DNA of 64,000 nt. Origin: an uncultured Salinicoccus sp. GTDB taxonomy: Bacteria > Bacillota > Bacilli > Staphylococcales > Salinicoccaceae. The notes beneath the pieces were generated by a model. It did not search any database. It was not told the origin of the DNA and saw nothing but the letters and a program-made list of their open reading frames with translations. The stretch lies in the NCBI GenBank assembly GCA_947494965.1, contig CANLWV010000009.1, positions 28,799 through 92,798 on the forward strand, written 5' to 3'. Numbering within the stretch: the stretch's first letter is position 1; each line of letters opens with the position of its first letter. Made by a program: the position numbers and the translations under genes. This document shows positions 33,006-41,387 of this stretch, piece after piece.

Positions 33006-34621
33006 TGGAATATTTGAAGAGTGAAAGGAAAAACATCTTCTACAGCATCCTTCTCGGCCTTGCAGGTGGTCTGGTGGGGGTCTCCCTGTTCGGACTCAGT
33101 GGCTACATGATCAGTCTTAGTTTCTTCGACCCGCCATTTTTCATAATCGTCCTCATCATTGCAGTAATCAAGTTTTTCGGGATGATGAAAGGCGCCTTCA
33201 AATATATCGAGCGTCTACTCTCGCATGATGCGACATTCAGGCTCATCGGGCGTCTTAGGTTGAATTACTTCAAAACCGCCATACAAAATCATGCGGATAC
33301 GCATAGCGTTAAATTCATACAGCGGCTGAACCAGTATTTTGAAGAGGTCGAAAATTATTATATCCGCATTGTCTATCCGTATATCGTAGCGTTGCTGTTA
33401 TCAATGCTCCTGATTCTTCTATCCATCTATTTCGGGGCAGTATTTGTAATAATGTCGACAGTTGTGGCACTGGTGCTTCTTTATGCCATACCGAAAATGT
33501 TTGAAAAGCGGGTGACGAATGATCTGCGTGCCAGGAATGGTGTTGAAGACGCGCTCTATGGTCGTCTCTATCATTATATCCACGACTTTACCGACTTGTT
33601 TGTGACAGGGAGGACGCAAGATAAGAAAAAAGAGATTTCCCAGGAAATCTCTAGGGTGAGAGCAACAGAAGATAAGGTTGCCTTCTCGGACGCTGCAATG
33701 CAGTTCATCGCCCAACTGCTTCAGGTTGCAGCACTCCTGTTCATCATATTCTGGCTGTATGAAGATATGCCACTCCTTGTACCTATGATCATGTTACTGG
33801 TACTCAGCTATTTCGATCTTGTCATGCCGGTCATGCAACCTGCAAGCCGGTACAGATCAGTCAAGGAAGCGGTAGGGGTACTCAACGCTGAGACGTCACC
33901 ACAACCGACAATAACGAAAGACGTCTCCCTAGACCAAATAGATGTGAGGTTGCTTGATTATCGTTATGCCACTGCCTCAGTCGATGTCCTAAAAGGGATT
34001 ACGGTCAACTTCAGGCGTGGTGAAAAGCACGCAATCATCGGCAGCAGTGGATCCGGCAAGACAACCTTACTTGAACGCATCATTGAGGGTGGACCCTCAA
34101 TCCATCTAATCCACGGATCTGAGGAAGTCAGCCAGGAGGGGTTACTTCAAAACGCTTCCATCATGCCCCAACATCTCGACTTCTACAATGCTTCAGTCAT
34201 TGACAACGTCACTCTTTTCGGACATCTCAACAGAGCTAGAGAAGAAGTTGTCGAAGACCTCGAATTGATGGAAATGTCTTACTATACACCGGAAGAAATG
34301 ATCGAGTTCACCGGCCGGCTGTCGGGAGGAGAACAAAAGCGACTGCACTTCATAAGAATGTTGGCCGAAGATAAGTCATGGTGGATTATGGATGAACCGA
34401 CAGCACGGCTAGATGACAGGCTCAAACAAAAACTGTGGGATCAAATATTGGCACAGCCAACAGTAATTGTAAGTACACATGACTTAAGTCGCCTTGAGGA
34501 ATTTGACTATATTCATTATATGGAGCAGGGCAGTATAATAGAATCAGGCGGCTATTCCCGCCTGATGGCTGAAAAAGGGCATGTTTATCAAGCTGTTCAG
34601 CGCTTCAATGATTATTTATAG
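33005..34621 (+). CDS. cydC: Thiol reductant ABC exporter, CydC-like subunit
   Basis: A 538-residue partner of the preceding half transporter: six helices (about 15-290), then Walker A GSSGSGKTT (about 345-353), signature RLSGGEQKR (about 438) and Walker B WWIMDEPTARLDD (about 459-471). The sequence around FFGMMKGAFKYIERLLSHDATF is typical of CydC. Its start codon shares one base with the cydD stop (TAATG), so the heterodimer is produced in equal amounts. No terminator is evident before degV. Confidence 0.8.
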   Translation: MEYLKSERKNIFYSILLGLAGGLVGVSLFGLSGYMISLSFFDPPFFIIVLIIAVIKFFGMMKGAFKYIERLLSHDATFRLIGRLRLNYFKTAIQNHADTHSVKFIQRLNQYFEEVENYYIRIVYPYIVALLLSMLLILLSIYFGAVFVIMSTVVALVLLYAIPKMFEKRVTNDLRARNGVEDALYGRLYHYIHDFTDLFVTGRTQDKKKEISQEISRVRATEDKVAFSDAAMQFIAQLLQVAALLFIIFWLYEDMPLLVPMIMLLVLSYFDLVMPVMQPASRYRSVKEAVGVLNAETSPQPTITKDVSLDQIDVRLLDYRYATASVDVLKGITVNFRRGEKHAIIGSSGSGKTTLLERIIEGGPSIHLIHGSEEVSQEGLLQNASIMPQHLDFYNASVIDNVTLFGHLNRAREEVVEDLELMEMSYYTPEEMIEFTGRLSGGEQKRLHFIRMLAEDKSWWIMDEPTARLDDRLKQKLWDQILAQPTVIVSTHDLSRLEEFDYIHYMEQGSIIESGGYSRLMAEKGHVYQAVQRFNDYL

Positions 34622-34685
34622 TAATAAAATTATATGCATGATAGAATTATGGCAGTTATTTCATAGAGAAAGTGGGAAAATGACG

Positions 34686-35537
34686 ATGAAGAAAACAGCA
34701 ATCGTGACGGATTCTTCCTCAGGTGTAGAAAAAGAGTATGCAGAAGAACATGATGTCTTCGTATTGCCGATGTCTGTCATCATCGACGGAGTCGCCTATA
34801 GGGACGGCGTCGATGCAACAACTGAAGAGATTTACGATATGCTGAAGCAGAGTGGGGAAGGTGCTAAAACTTCGCAACCGCCAATCGGTGAGTTCATGGA
34901 GATCTATGAGAAAATAGAAGCGGATGACTCATTTGATTCGGTCATCGCGATCCATGCATCCAGTGAACTTACGGGTACTTACCAAAGTTCGCTGAGTGCT
35001 TCTGAAAACATCGACAAGCCAGTCCATGTCATTGACTCCCGTATTGGAAGCTATCCTATGAAGCAGATGGTGGAGCATGCTGTCGAATCGAAGGAATCTG
35101 ACAAAGGAATTGAAGAAGTGGTAAAGGAAATCCAAGGCATGACCGACCGCGCTCAATTATACCTGCTGCCTAAAAGTTTCAACCAGATGAGGAAGAGTGG
35201 CAGAGTATCAGCATCACAATCGATGCTTGCTTCTGTATTGAATATCCATTTGAAGCTTGAATTCGATGATGGAAAAGTAGTCATTGGAGAAAAGCTCCGC
35301 ACAAAAAAGAAAATCATCAATAATGTAATGGGAAAATTGGAAGAATACGTTAAAGAGAAATCGGTGAGTACAATTGCCATCGTCTATGCAGGGGGCATCG
35401 ACTTGACTGATGAATGGAGAAAACGGCTGGAAGCACGTCTGCCGGATGTCAAGTTGGTTATAGAACCACTCGTCACTGTGGCAGGTGTCCACACCGGTCA
35501 TGGCACCATCGGATTCGGCTTTACCAAGGGAAGATGA
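34686..35537 (+). CDS. DegV-family fatty-acid-binding protein
   Basis: A 283-residue DegV protein. It begins KKTAIVTDSSSG, has the TSQPPIGEFMEIY ligand pocket segment (about 62-74), IHASSELTGTYQSS (about 89-102) and the closing THGxxx-like HTGHGTIGFGF. Family members such as FakB bind a fatty acid and present it to the kinase FakA. This protein is a FakB-type paralogue, but the fatty-acid preference cannot be read here. I chose ATG 34686, 9 bp after GTGGG. A strong terminator follows. Confidence 0.85.
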   Translation: MKKTAIVTDSSSGVEKEYAEEHDVFVLPMSVIIDGVAYRDGVDATTEEIYDMLKQSGEGAKTSQPPIGEFMEIYEKIEADDSFDSVIAIHASSELTGTYQSSLSASENIDKPVHVIDSRIGSYPMKQMVEHAVESKESDKGIEEVVKEIQGMTDRAQLYLLPKSFNQMRKSGRVSASQSMLASVLNIHLKLEFDDGKVVIGEKLRTKKKIINNVMGKLEEYVKEKSVSTIAIVYAGGIDLTDEWRKRLEARLPDVKLVIEPLVTVAGVHTGHGTIGFGFTKGR

Positions 35538-35553
35538 AGAAGTCGGGACAAAT

Positions 35554-35593
35554 AAAAAATGCAGCTCGGAATCATTTCCGGGCTGCATTTTTT
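35554..35593. terminator. Bidirectional terminator degV/marR
   Basis: A long stem (AAAAAATGCAGC-CGGAA with complements, one bulge) and a TCAT loop, with A and T runs on opposite sides. It overlaps the 3' end of the convergent regulator gene. Confidence 0.85.
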
Positions 35594-36018
35594 TCAGCAA
35601 GTCTTACACTGACATGCTGTATATATTCAAGAAAGAGGGACTCCTCTTCGGTTGTCAGGCTGATTACATCACCAAAAGCTTCAAAAGCTTCTTCCAACTG
35701 TTTTCCCATCTGTTTACCATGCTCTGTGGGTTCCAGAATTACAAGGCGCTGATCAGTGGGATTTCTAAAACGATGTACAAGTCCAAGCCGTTCCATCCGC
35801 TTTATCAAGGGAGAAATGGTTCCGGTATCGAGCCGCAATGTTTCAGCCAACATTTTGATGTTGACCTGCTCCTTATCCAATAAAATATTCAAAACTAAAA
35901 ATTGTGGATAAGTAATCTCCATTTCTGTCAGCACGGATTTATTGTAGAAGCGGCTGATCTGGTGGTGCAGACTATATACATTAAAGCAGAGGCGTTTGTC
36001 CAAAGAGGGTTTAGTCAT
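35572..36018 (-). CDS. MarR-family redox-type regulator (SarZ/OhrR-like)
   Basis: A 148-residue MarR-type dimeric repressor. The N-terminal segment RLCFNVYSLHHQISRFY places a single Cys where OhrR, MgrA and SarZ have their redox-sensing cysteine. The winged helix (about 60-105) has LRLDTGTISPLIKRMERLG and a DQR wing. I choose ATG 36018, with GGAGG 9 bp upstream; the TTG at 36027 touches the ribosome-binding site. A TTGAAT-N17-TATAAT promoter lies upstream. Its target is unknown; the divergent mpfA or peroxide-related genes elsewhere are possible. Confidence 0.8.
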   Translation of the reverse strand: MTKPSLDKRLCFNVYSLHHQISRFYNKSVLTEMEITYPQFLVLNILLDKEQVNIKMLAETLRLDTGTISPLIKRMERLGLVHRFRNPTDQRLVILEPTEHGKQMGKQLEEAFEAFGDVISLTTEEESLFLEYIQHVSVRLAEKNAARK

Positions 36019-36198
36019 TAAAGACAACCTCCATTCTGTTTATCATGTGTCCCTTCAGTTATTATACAAGCAATTATATGCGAATTCAATATAAATATTA
36101 AGCGCACTTATGCCTTGGTCAAAAGGATAGGGAATGAAGTACGGTAGCAATCATAAAATGATGTATGGTAAAATAACCATAATTATAACTTTTGGGAG
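36019..36198. other. Divergent marR/mpfA promoter region
   Basis: AT-rich spacer. It holds the minus-strand marR promoter and, near 36165-36182, a 6-bp inverted repeat TATGGT-AAAATA-ACCATA that overlaps a possible -10 for mpfA. Together with the leader that follows, it makes 327 bp without a recognised gene. Confidence 0.5.
36061..36089 (-). promoter_or_regulatory. Sigma-A promoter of the MarR-family gene
   Basis: Minus strand TTGAAT (36089-36084), 17-bp spacer, TATAAT (36066-36061), about 43 bp before the start codon. Confidence 0.65.
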
Positions 36199-36345
36199 GT
36201 GACTGCAATTGGGAAGACGAATCTGAACATTAATACGTCCATTGAAAAGCCGGCCCACTGCACAAATATAGTTTCAAAAAGCATACCGCGCAGAATTGCA
36301 GTCACATATTACCGGAGGTGAATCCCTTTTAAAAAAGGGAACTAA
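36199..36345 (+). promoter_or_regulatory. Structured 5' leader of mpfA
   Basis: GTGACTGCAATT (36199-36210) and AATTGCAGTCAC (36294-36305) form a perfect 12-bp stem around 83 nt that include a smaller GACG/CGTC hairpin. Then come GGAGGTG (36314-36320) and a second hairpin TCCCTTT/AAAGGGA (36323-36340) that ends 5 nt before the TTG start. It does not resemble the Mg2+ M-box, yybP-ykoY or other riboswitches I know. Probably a regulatory RNA leader, perhaps a metal-responsive one. Confidence 0.55.
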
Positions 36346-37677
36346 TTGGATATAACCACATTATGGAACTTGATTTTTTTTATAATACTTATATTGCTCA
36401 CAATGTTTTTTGTGGGCTCTGAATTTGCACTTGTCAAAGCCCGGATGTCGCGTATTGAACAACTGGCTGAAGAAGGGGATAAAAAAGCACAGCGTTTGCG
36501 CAAGATGACAGGAAAACTTGATTATTACCTGTCCGCGTGTCAATTGGGTATTACTGTCACTGCACTTGCACTTGGGTGGATCGGTGAATCCACTTTTGCT
36601 GGTGTGTTGGCGCCGCTCTTCGAAATGTTGGGGGTACCCAATCAATTGACGACGCCATTGATCATTGGTGCGGCCTTTGTAATAGTCACATTCCTGAACG
36701 TCGTCATAGGGCAACTTGCGCCTAAGACGATTGCAGTCCAGTATGCTGAAAAGTTGGCGCTTGCCCTCTCCGGCCCGCTTGCTTTTTTTGGCGCCATCAT
36801 GAAACCATTCATCTGGTTGATGAACGGCACTGCCAGATTCCTCGTCAGGATCTTTGGCCTTAAAGATGTGCCCGTTGAGCAAGCTCACTCAGAAGATGAG
36901 CTGAAGATCATAATGACACAGAGTTATCAGAGTGGGGAAATAAACCAGACTGAACTCGCCTATATGCAAAATATATTTTCATTTGATGAGAGGTTGGCGA
37001 AAGACATTATGGTGCCAAGGACTCAGATGATTACAATGTCAGACCCTGTGAATATAGATGACGTCATCGCGACAATCAAGGAGCACAACTTTACGCGTTA
37101 CCCCATCACAGAAGAAAGCGGAGATAAAGATCAGATTATCGGCTTCATAAATGTTAGGGAATTTTTAACGAACCATGTTTCCGACGAAGAAGTGACCCCG
37201 GCAGACCATATACATGAAATCCCGATGATTACAGAGGTGTCACGCATCAGTGATGCACTGGTCAGAATGCAACGCGAGCGTGTGCACATCGCGTTGATCA
37301 TCGATGAATACGGTGGCACGGCCGGGATGATTACAATGGAGGACATCCTCGAAGAGATAGTCGGGGAAATCCGGGATGAGTTTGATGAGGACGAACAGCC
37401 TGATATTGTAAAGGTTGAGGAAAACATCTATCATATCACCGGGCGGGTATTGATTGATGATTTGGAAGAACAATTCGATCTGAATTTCAATGATAGTGAT
37501 GATATCGATACCATAGGTGGTTGGCTGCAGAGCATTAATACCGACCTTGAGATCGACGATACGATAGATACAGCTGACGATAGATGGATTGTCCTTGATA
37601 TGGATAACCATCTGATTAAAAAAGTGGCGCTCCTAAAAGATCACAACCGAACCATTGAAGACGATGAAGAAGCATAA
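36346..37677 (+). CDS. mpfA: CNNM/CorC-family magnesium exporter MpfA
   Basis: A 443-residue homologue of S. aureus MpfA, which exports Mg2+ and protects from magnesium excess. The transmembrane CNNM (DUF21) domain (about 1-190) contains [12 protein letters not shown] and [18 protein letters not shown]. Two CBS domains follow (about 205-330; [29 protein letters not shown]), then a CorC-HlyC C-terminal domain (about 345-430). The only in-frame start is TTG 36346, since a TAA stands directly before it. The nearest good ribosome-binding site is 27 nt away across a hairpin, so translation may be controlled by RNA folding. Ends at a strong terminator. Confidence 0.9.
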   Translation: MDITTLWNLIFFIILILLTMFFVGSEFALVKARMSRIEQLAEEGDKKAQRLRKMTGKLDYYLSACQLGITVTALALGWIGESTFAGVLAPLFEMLGVPNQLTTPLIIGAAFVIVTFLNVVIGQLAPKTIAVQYAEKLALALSGPLAFFGAIMKPFIWLMNGTARFLVRIFGLKDVPVEQAHSEDELKIIMTQSYQSGEINQTELAYMQNIFSFDERLAKDIMVPRTQMITMSDPVNIDDVIATIKEHNFTRYPITEESGDKDQIIGFINVREFLTNHVSDEEVTPADHIHEIPMITEVSRISDALVRMQRERVHIALIIDEYGGTAGMITMEDILEEIVGEIRDEFDEDEQPDIVKVEENIYHITGRVLIDDLEEQFDLNFNDSDDIDTIGGWLQSINTDLEIDDTIDTADDRWIVLDMDNHLIKKVALLKDHNRTIEDDEEA

Positions 37678-37680
37678 TAC

Positions 37681-37712
37681 AACAGCGTCCCCCACATATG
37701 GGGGACGCTGTT
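37681..37712. terminator. Bidirectional terminator
   Basis: A 14-bp perfect stem AACAGCGTCCCCCA with a CATA loop between convergent genes. Confidence 0.8.
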
Positions 37713-40592
37713 CTAGTTCACGACATTCGCGTCGAGGTATCTATAGATATTATATTCCACGGGAGATTCCATTATCATATGCATTGTCACGACTGGTTTA
37801 CCGGATGTTCCAGGCATCACTGTCTCCTGCAGAGTGTGGTAATCAATCCGACTTTTTCCAAGATAATAGAAGGAAGTGCCTTCATCGTCATCTTTTTTAA
37901 CGAATATATAAATCGGCATCCCATTCTGGTGACTGTCGAGTATGGAATTGATCTCCTTCGAAGCTAATGTTCTATTGCTTCTCGTGAACCATTTCAACGT
38001 ATGGCGATCGAGGAATTCATCATCGTATTTAATGGTGTCGTCAACTGCGTCATTTTTGTGATAGGTGATGAACACCGGACATGTCCCATGTTTTTGCTTA
38101 TAGCCGTATATTGTCGAAGCTTCATCCTTTTGCCAATTCAGCATACGGCAGACGTCTTTTCTGGAATACTTCTGGTTAAGGGTCAATGGTCGGGATTGAT
38201 CATATTGATTGCCGTTCAATAAGGAAAGTTCCATGATTTGTCTGCAATGCTTCATGAAGACCTTTGAATGGAGAGCGGACTCGAGTGTTTCTGAAGGGTA
38301 TATATAACCGCTATCCAGACGGACGAGGGGAGAGCCGTATTTCAAGATATCTTGAGCCTTGAAAAAGTCGAGTGTAAATACCCTTATGACAGAATCCATT
38401 ACTGCATCAGACATGTAATATCCTTGTTTGTGCATCTCCATCTGAAATTCATTCTTATCTACAGGACCGTCCATGAGGGCTTTCAGCAGATGCATTTCGA
38501 CAATGCGTTTTCCACCGGCCAGTTCTTTCGAAAGGAAAGTCAGCATCTTATCCATTCGGACCTCCAGAGTGCTGTCCTTTTCTTTGATCTTCTGCAGGAA
38601 TTCCGGGTAGTGCCTATATTTGTTCAGGATGATCATCGGGTCGATTACATCCTTATCGTAGTAGAAGTCCACTAGTGTAGGCTTCCTTCCGATTTTATTC
38701 TTAAGGTATACATACATCTCCTTCAAGTGCCTCAAGTTGTCCAAAGAAGACGCATTAATGGCTTGATAGATTTTTTCTTTTGCGACAGCTTCGAAATTGA
38801 TGGTCGAAACCCCTTTAAGGGGGGTACGGTCAATCAGTGAACGCCTCAAATTATCCTTACTATAGGAGTTATCTCCTGTTAGGGCAATCGGAATCATATA
38901 ATTGTTTCTATAGTTGCCGATGAAATCTATAACGGTAAGATATTCTTTATCATCGTGTTTCCTGAGTCCTCTCCCGAGTTGTTGAATGAAGATGATGCTT
39001 GATTGTGTCCGCCTCAGCATGACGACTTGGTTGACTGAAGGGATGTCGATTCCTTCATTGAATATATCCACTGTAACGATGTAATCGAGGTGACCATTCT
39101 CAAGACTCCTTACAGCATCCCTCCGTGTGCCCTGTGAATCACTTCCAGTCAATGCAATAGTACGATAACCGAGCAAATTGAGTGCGTGGCTGATCTCCTC
39201 GGCTTCTTTTTTATTGGAAACGAACATCAGCCCACAAAGCGTTTCGCCCGAATATCCATAGTATTGGATCTTCTCATGGAGATGTCTGATCCGCTCAGTA
39301 TCGGTGAGGTCCGACAACCTGCTTGTATCATCGATCTTGAGATCTTCCGTTTCGTAATCAGTCACCCCGAAATAATGGAAGGGTGCGAGTATTTCTTCCT
39401 CTAAAGCTTTTTGAAGGCGTATTTCATAAGCGATATTGTAGTCGAATAGACCGAAGATCTCATTATCATCGGTCCTCTCAGGAGTTGCTGTCATGCCAAG
39501 CAGGAAAGAAGGTTTGAAATAATTGATGATCCTTCTGTATGTACGCGCGCTTGAACGATGTGCTTCATCTACTATTATATAGTCGAACTCATCTGGACTG
39601 AATTGACTCAGAGTATCTTCACTCGACATAGTCTGGACTGTTGCAAACAGATATTTGCTGTGGATTGATTTTTGATTGCCGCTGAATACACCGAATGAGG
39701 CAGGCGAATCTTCCAGGAGAGTCATGAAATCCTGTCTGGCTTTTTCAAGGATCTGCTCACGATGGGCCAAGAAAAGCATACGTTTTGGTTGGAATTGCTT
39801 TACATCAAAGGCGGATAGATACGTCTTGCCGGTTCCTGTAGCGGATACCACAAGGCCCTTATCATGGCCTTTTACCCTAAGCTGTTTGAGAGAGTGCAGT
39901 GCTTCCTGTTGCATGAAATTCGGCGCTATTCCTTCAGCCCCTGACGTCCTGTATTGATATTTGGAACGGTCTTCGATGATTTCGAGCACTTTCTGTTTGT
40001 CTGGCTGTTCTTTATAGATGCGTTCATATTCCATGATCCAAGTGGCATCAACAGGAGTGGCTTCATCCCATAAAGAATCGAATTGATCCCTGAAATGGTT
40101 CAGGACCGCCCCATTATCAAGACTTGTCAATTTAAGATTATATTCATAATTCTTTTTCAGTGCAGAATCCGTCAAATTTGAACTCCCTATGAAGAGGGAG
40201 GAATAGGCTGCATTGCTGAAGACATATCCTTTTGCGTGAAATCCCTGTTTATCAGCTATTCTGACATCTATATTCGGAATATTGAGCAGTGCTTTGAACA
40301 CTTTCGGTTTGTTGAAATTCAAATAGGTAGAGGTGATGATTTTTCCTCTTACATTCCTTTTTGCGAGCTCGTGCAGCGTTGTTTTTAATGTAGCAAGGCC
40401 GCCTTCAGTGATGAAGGCGACGGAAATGAAGAATGCGTCACACCCTTCCATCTCATCGAGTATGGAAGACAGGACATTTTCTTCTTTTGAATTGATGATC
40501 ATCTGTGGAGGATGATGGGCGACCTTTTCTGCATCTTGATCGATAAATCCTCGTTCATAGGCGTTCAATAGATTCATTTCATTCAGTTCCAT
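37713..40592 (-). CDS. PLD nuclease-DEAD/DEAH helicase-DUF3427 protein
   Basis: A 959-residue multidomain protein. A phospholipase-D-like domain (about 40-175) has His119, Lys121 (HAK) and Asn139 (GSSNLTDS). A superfamily 2 helicase follows: Walker A ATGTGKT (about 251-257), DEAH box (about 342-345), ATPERTD, and a second RecA domain with QQLGRGLRKH. The last ~380 residues correspond to DUF3427. The layout resembles the R subunit of type III restriction enzymes and several phage-defence helicases, so DNA cleavage or DNA repair is plausible. Its real substrate is unknown. I prefer ATG 40592, since an ATG 6 bp earlier abuts GAGGTGG. Monocistronic. Confidence 0.85.
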   Translation of the reverse strand: MELNEMNLLNAYERGFIDQDAEKVAHHPPQMIINSKEENVLSSILDEMEGCDAFFISVAFITEGGLATLKTTLHELAKRNVRGKIITSTYLNFNKPKVFKALLNIPNIDVRIADKQGFHAKGYVFSNAAYSSLFIGSSNLTDSALKKNYEYNLKLTSLDNGAVLNHFRDQFDSLWDEATPVDATWIMEYERIYKEQPDKQKVLEIIEDRSKYQYRTSGAEGIAPNFMQQEALHSLKQLRVKGHDKGLVVSATGTGKTYLSAFDVKQFQPKRMLFLAHREQILEKARQDFMTLLEDSPASFGVFSGNQKSIHSKYLFATVQTMSSEDTLSQFSPDEFDYIIVDEAHRSSARTYRRIINYFKPSFLLGMTATPERTDDNEIFGLFDYNIAYEIRLQKALEEEILAPFHYFGVTDYETEDLKIDDTSRLSDLTDTERIRHLHEKIQYYGYSGETLCGLMFVSNKKEAEEISHALNLLGYRTIALTGSDSQGTRRDAVRSLENGHLDYIVTVDIFNEGIDIPSVNQVVMLRRTQSSIIFIQQLGRGLRKHDDKEYLTVIDFIGNYRNNYMIPIALTGDNSYSKDNLRRSLIDRTPLKGVSTINFEAVAKEKIYQAINASSLDNLRHLKEMYVYLKNKIGRKPTLVDFYYDKDVIDPMIILNKYRHYPEFLQKIKEKDSTLEVRMDKMLTFLSKELAGGKRIVEMHLLKALMDGPVDKNEFQMEMHKQGYYMSDAVMDSVIRVFTLDFFKAQDILKYGSPLVRLDSGYIYPSETLESALHSKVFMKHCRQIMELSLLNGNQYDQSRPLTLNQKYSRKDVCRMLNWQKDEASTIYGYKQKHGTCPVFITYHKNDAVDDTIKYDDEFLDRHTLKWFTRSNRTLASKEINSILDSHQNGMPIYIFVKKDDDEGTSFYYLGKSRIDYHTLQETVMPGTSGKPVVTMHMIMESPVEYNIYRYLDANVVN

Positions 40593-40714
40593 GGACATCC
40601 ACCTCTTTCATCCCATTATATTGAAAGGGACAGCGGATTCCAAGATCGACTGCTAAATTGATAAAATCACCGTCAGTATATGATAAGATGGTTTTAAATG
40701 AAGGTGGTGGCCCT

Positions 40715-41002
40715 ATGGGTATATTAGAATTTATAGTAGCAACATTACCCGTCGTCTTGGTGTTTTCGATTCCACTTTATGCGATCAACGTCGGTCATAG
40801 ACAGAAAAAAGAGAAGATGGCAATAAGGAAACTGCAGGAGGAGAAGGAAGTGGAGCGTTTGAAGCAAGAGAATTTCCTTCTTGAAAACAAACAGATGCAG
40901 ATGGAGCTTGACCGTATAAAAGAGGAACGGGAACAGAAGCGGCTAGTGGAATCGAAAGAGTCAAGATGGCTGATTGAAGACGAGGAAAAAGATCCCCTGT
41001 AA
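40715..41002 (+). CDS. Small membrane-anchored coiled-coil protein (PspB-like layout)
   Basis: A 95-residue protein: one N-terminal membrane helix (about 4-24, ILEFIVATLPVVLVFSIPLY) followed by a charged coiled coil (about 30-80) and an acidic tail. Phage-shock protein B has the same plan, but the sequence is too short and simple for a family claim. ATG 40715 follows AAGGTGGTGG. It ends in a perfect GATC-containing palindrome that overlaps its stop codon. Confidence 0.55.
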   Translation: MGILEFIVATLPVVLVFSIPLYAINVGHRQKKEKMAIRKLQEEKEVERLKQENFLLENKQMQMELDRIKEEREQKRLVESKESRWLIEDEEKDPL

Positions 41003-41020
41003 CGGCCGTTACAGGGGATC
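40991..41020. terminator. Palindrome at the 3' end of the coiled-coil gene
   Basis: A perfect 30-nt palindrome (arms begin GATCCCCTGTAACGG) spans the stop codon. A T-run is missing, so terminator strength is uncertain. It may serve both convergent genes. Confidence 0.5.
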
Positions 41021-41034
41021 TTCCATAAGTGTTA

Positions 41035-41292
41035 CTATGCTTTGTTGCCTCCGAGCGCTTTCATGATGAATGATACAATCAAAATCAGGATGATTGCGCC
41101 GATCAGTCCACCAAGGATGCTGACGCCACCCAATTGTGGGCCGAAGCTTAGCCCCAGCGCATTTGCAATCGAAGCGCCGACAAGACCTGCAATGATGTTA
41201 CCGATAATGCCGAATGGCACATCCTTACCTAATATAAGGCCAGCGAGCCAACCAATGATTCCACCGACAATTAATGTAATAATCCAACCCAT
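41035..41292 (-). CDS. GlsB/YeaQ/YmgE-family stress membrane protein
   Basis: An 85-residue hydrophobic protein with three glycine-rich helices (GGIIGWLAGLILGKDVPFG, GLVGASIANALG, LGGLIGAIILIL), the typical GlsB/YeaQ (transglycosylase-associated) family. These proteins are induced by general stress and some act with Asp23-family envelope proteins. AGGAGGAAC precedes the ATG. A sigma-B promoter lies about 70-95 bp upstream. Confidence 0.9.
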   Translation of the reverse strand: MGWIITLIVGGIIGWLAGLILGKDVPFGIIGNIIAGLVGASIANALGLSFGPQLGGVSILGGLIGAIILILIVSFIMKALGGNKA

Positions 41293-41361
41293 GGATAGTT
41301 CCTCCTTATAATGCTCAAATTTAATTTAACAGATTAAATAATGCATCGTTCTAGTTAGAAT

Positions 41362-41386
41362 ATACCCTGGGTTGGCGAGACCAAAC
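41362..41386 (-). promoter_or_regulatory. Sigma-B promoter of the GlsB-family gene
   Basis: Minus strand GTTTGG-N13-GGGTAT fits the staphylococcal sigma-B consensus except for the last two bases of the -35. It lies just past the end of the MFS gene. Confidence 0.6.
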
Positions 41387-41387
41387 A

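Noticed and set aside
36199..36318. A 40-codon open frame through the mpfA leader (GTG start, ends at GGAGGTGA)
   Set aside because: Its start overlaps the putative ribosome-binding site, the peptide has no recognisable character, and a frame this short is expected by chance; the perfect inverted repeat explains the sequence better.
36281..36325. T-box-like (GCATACCGCG) and c-di-AMP-riboswitch-like (GGTGAATCC) fragments in the mpfA leader
   Set aside because: Each is a single short fragment; the remaining conserved parts of a T-box or ydaO riboswitch are missing or wrongly spaced.
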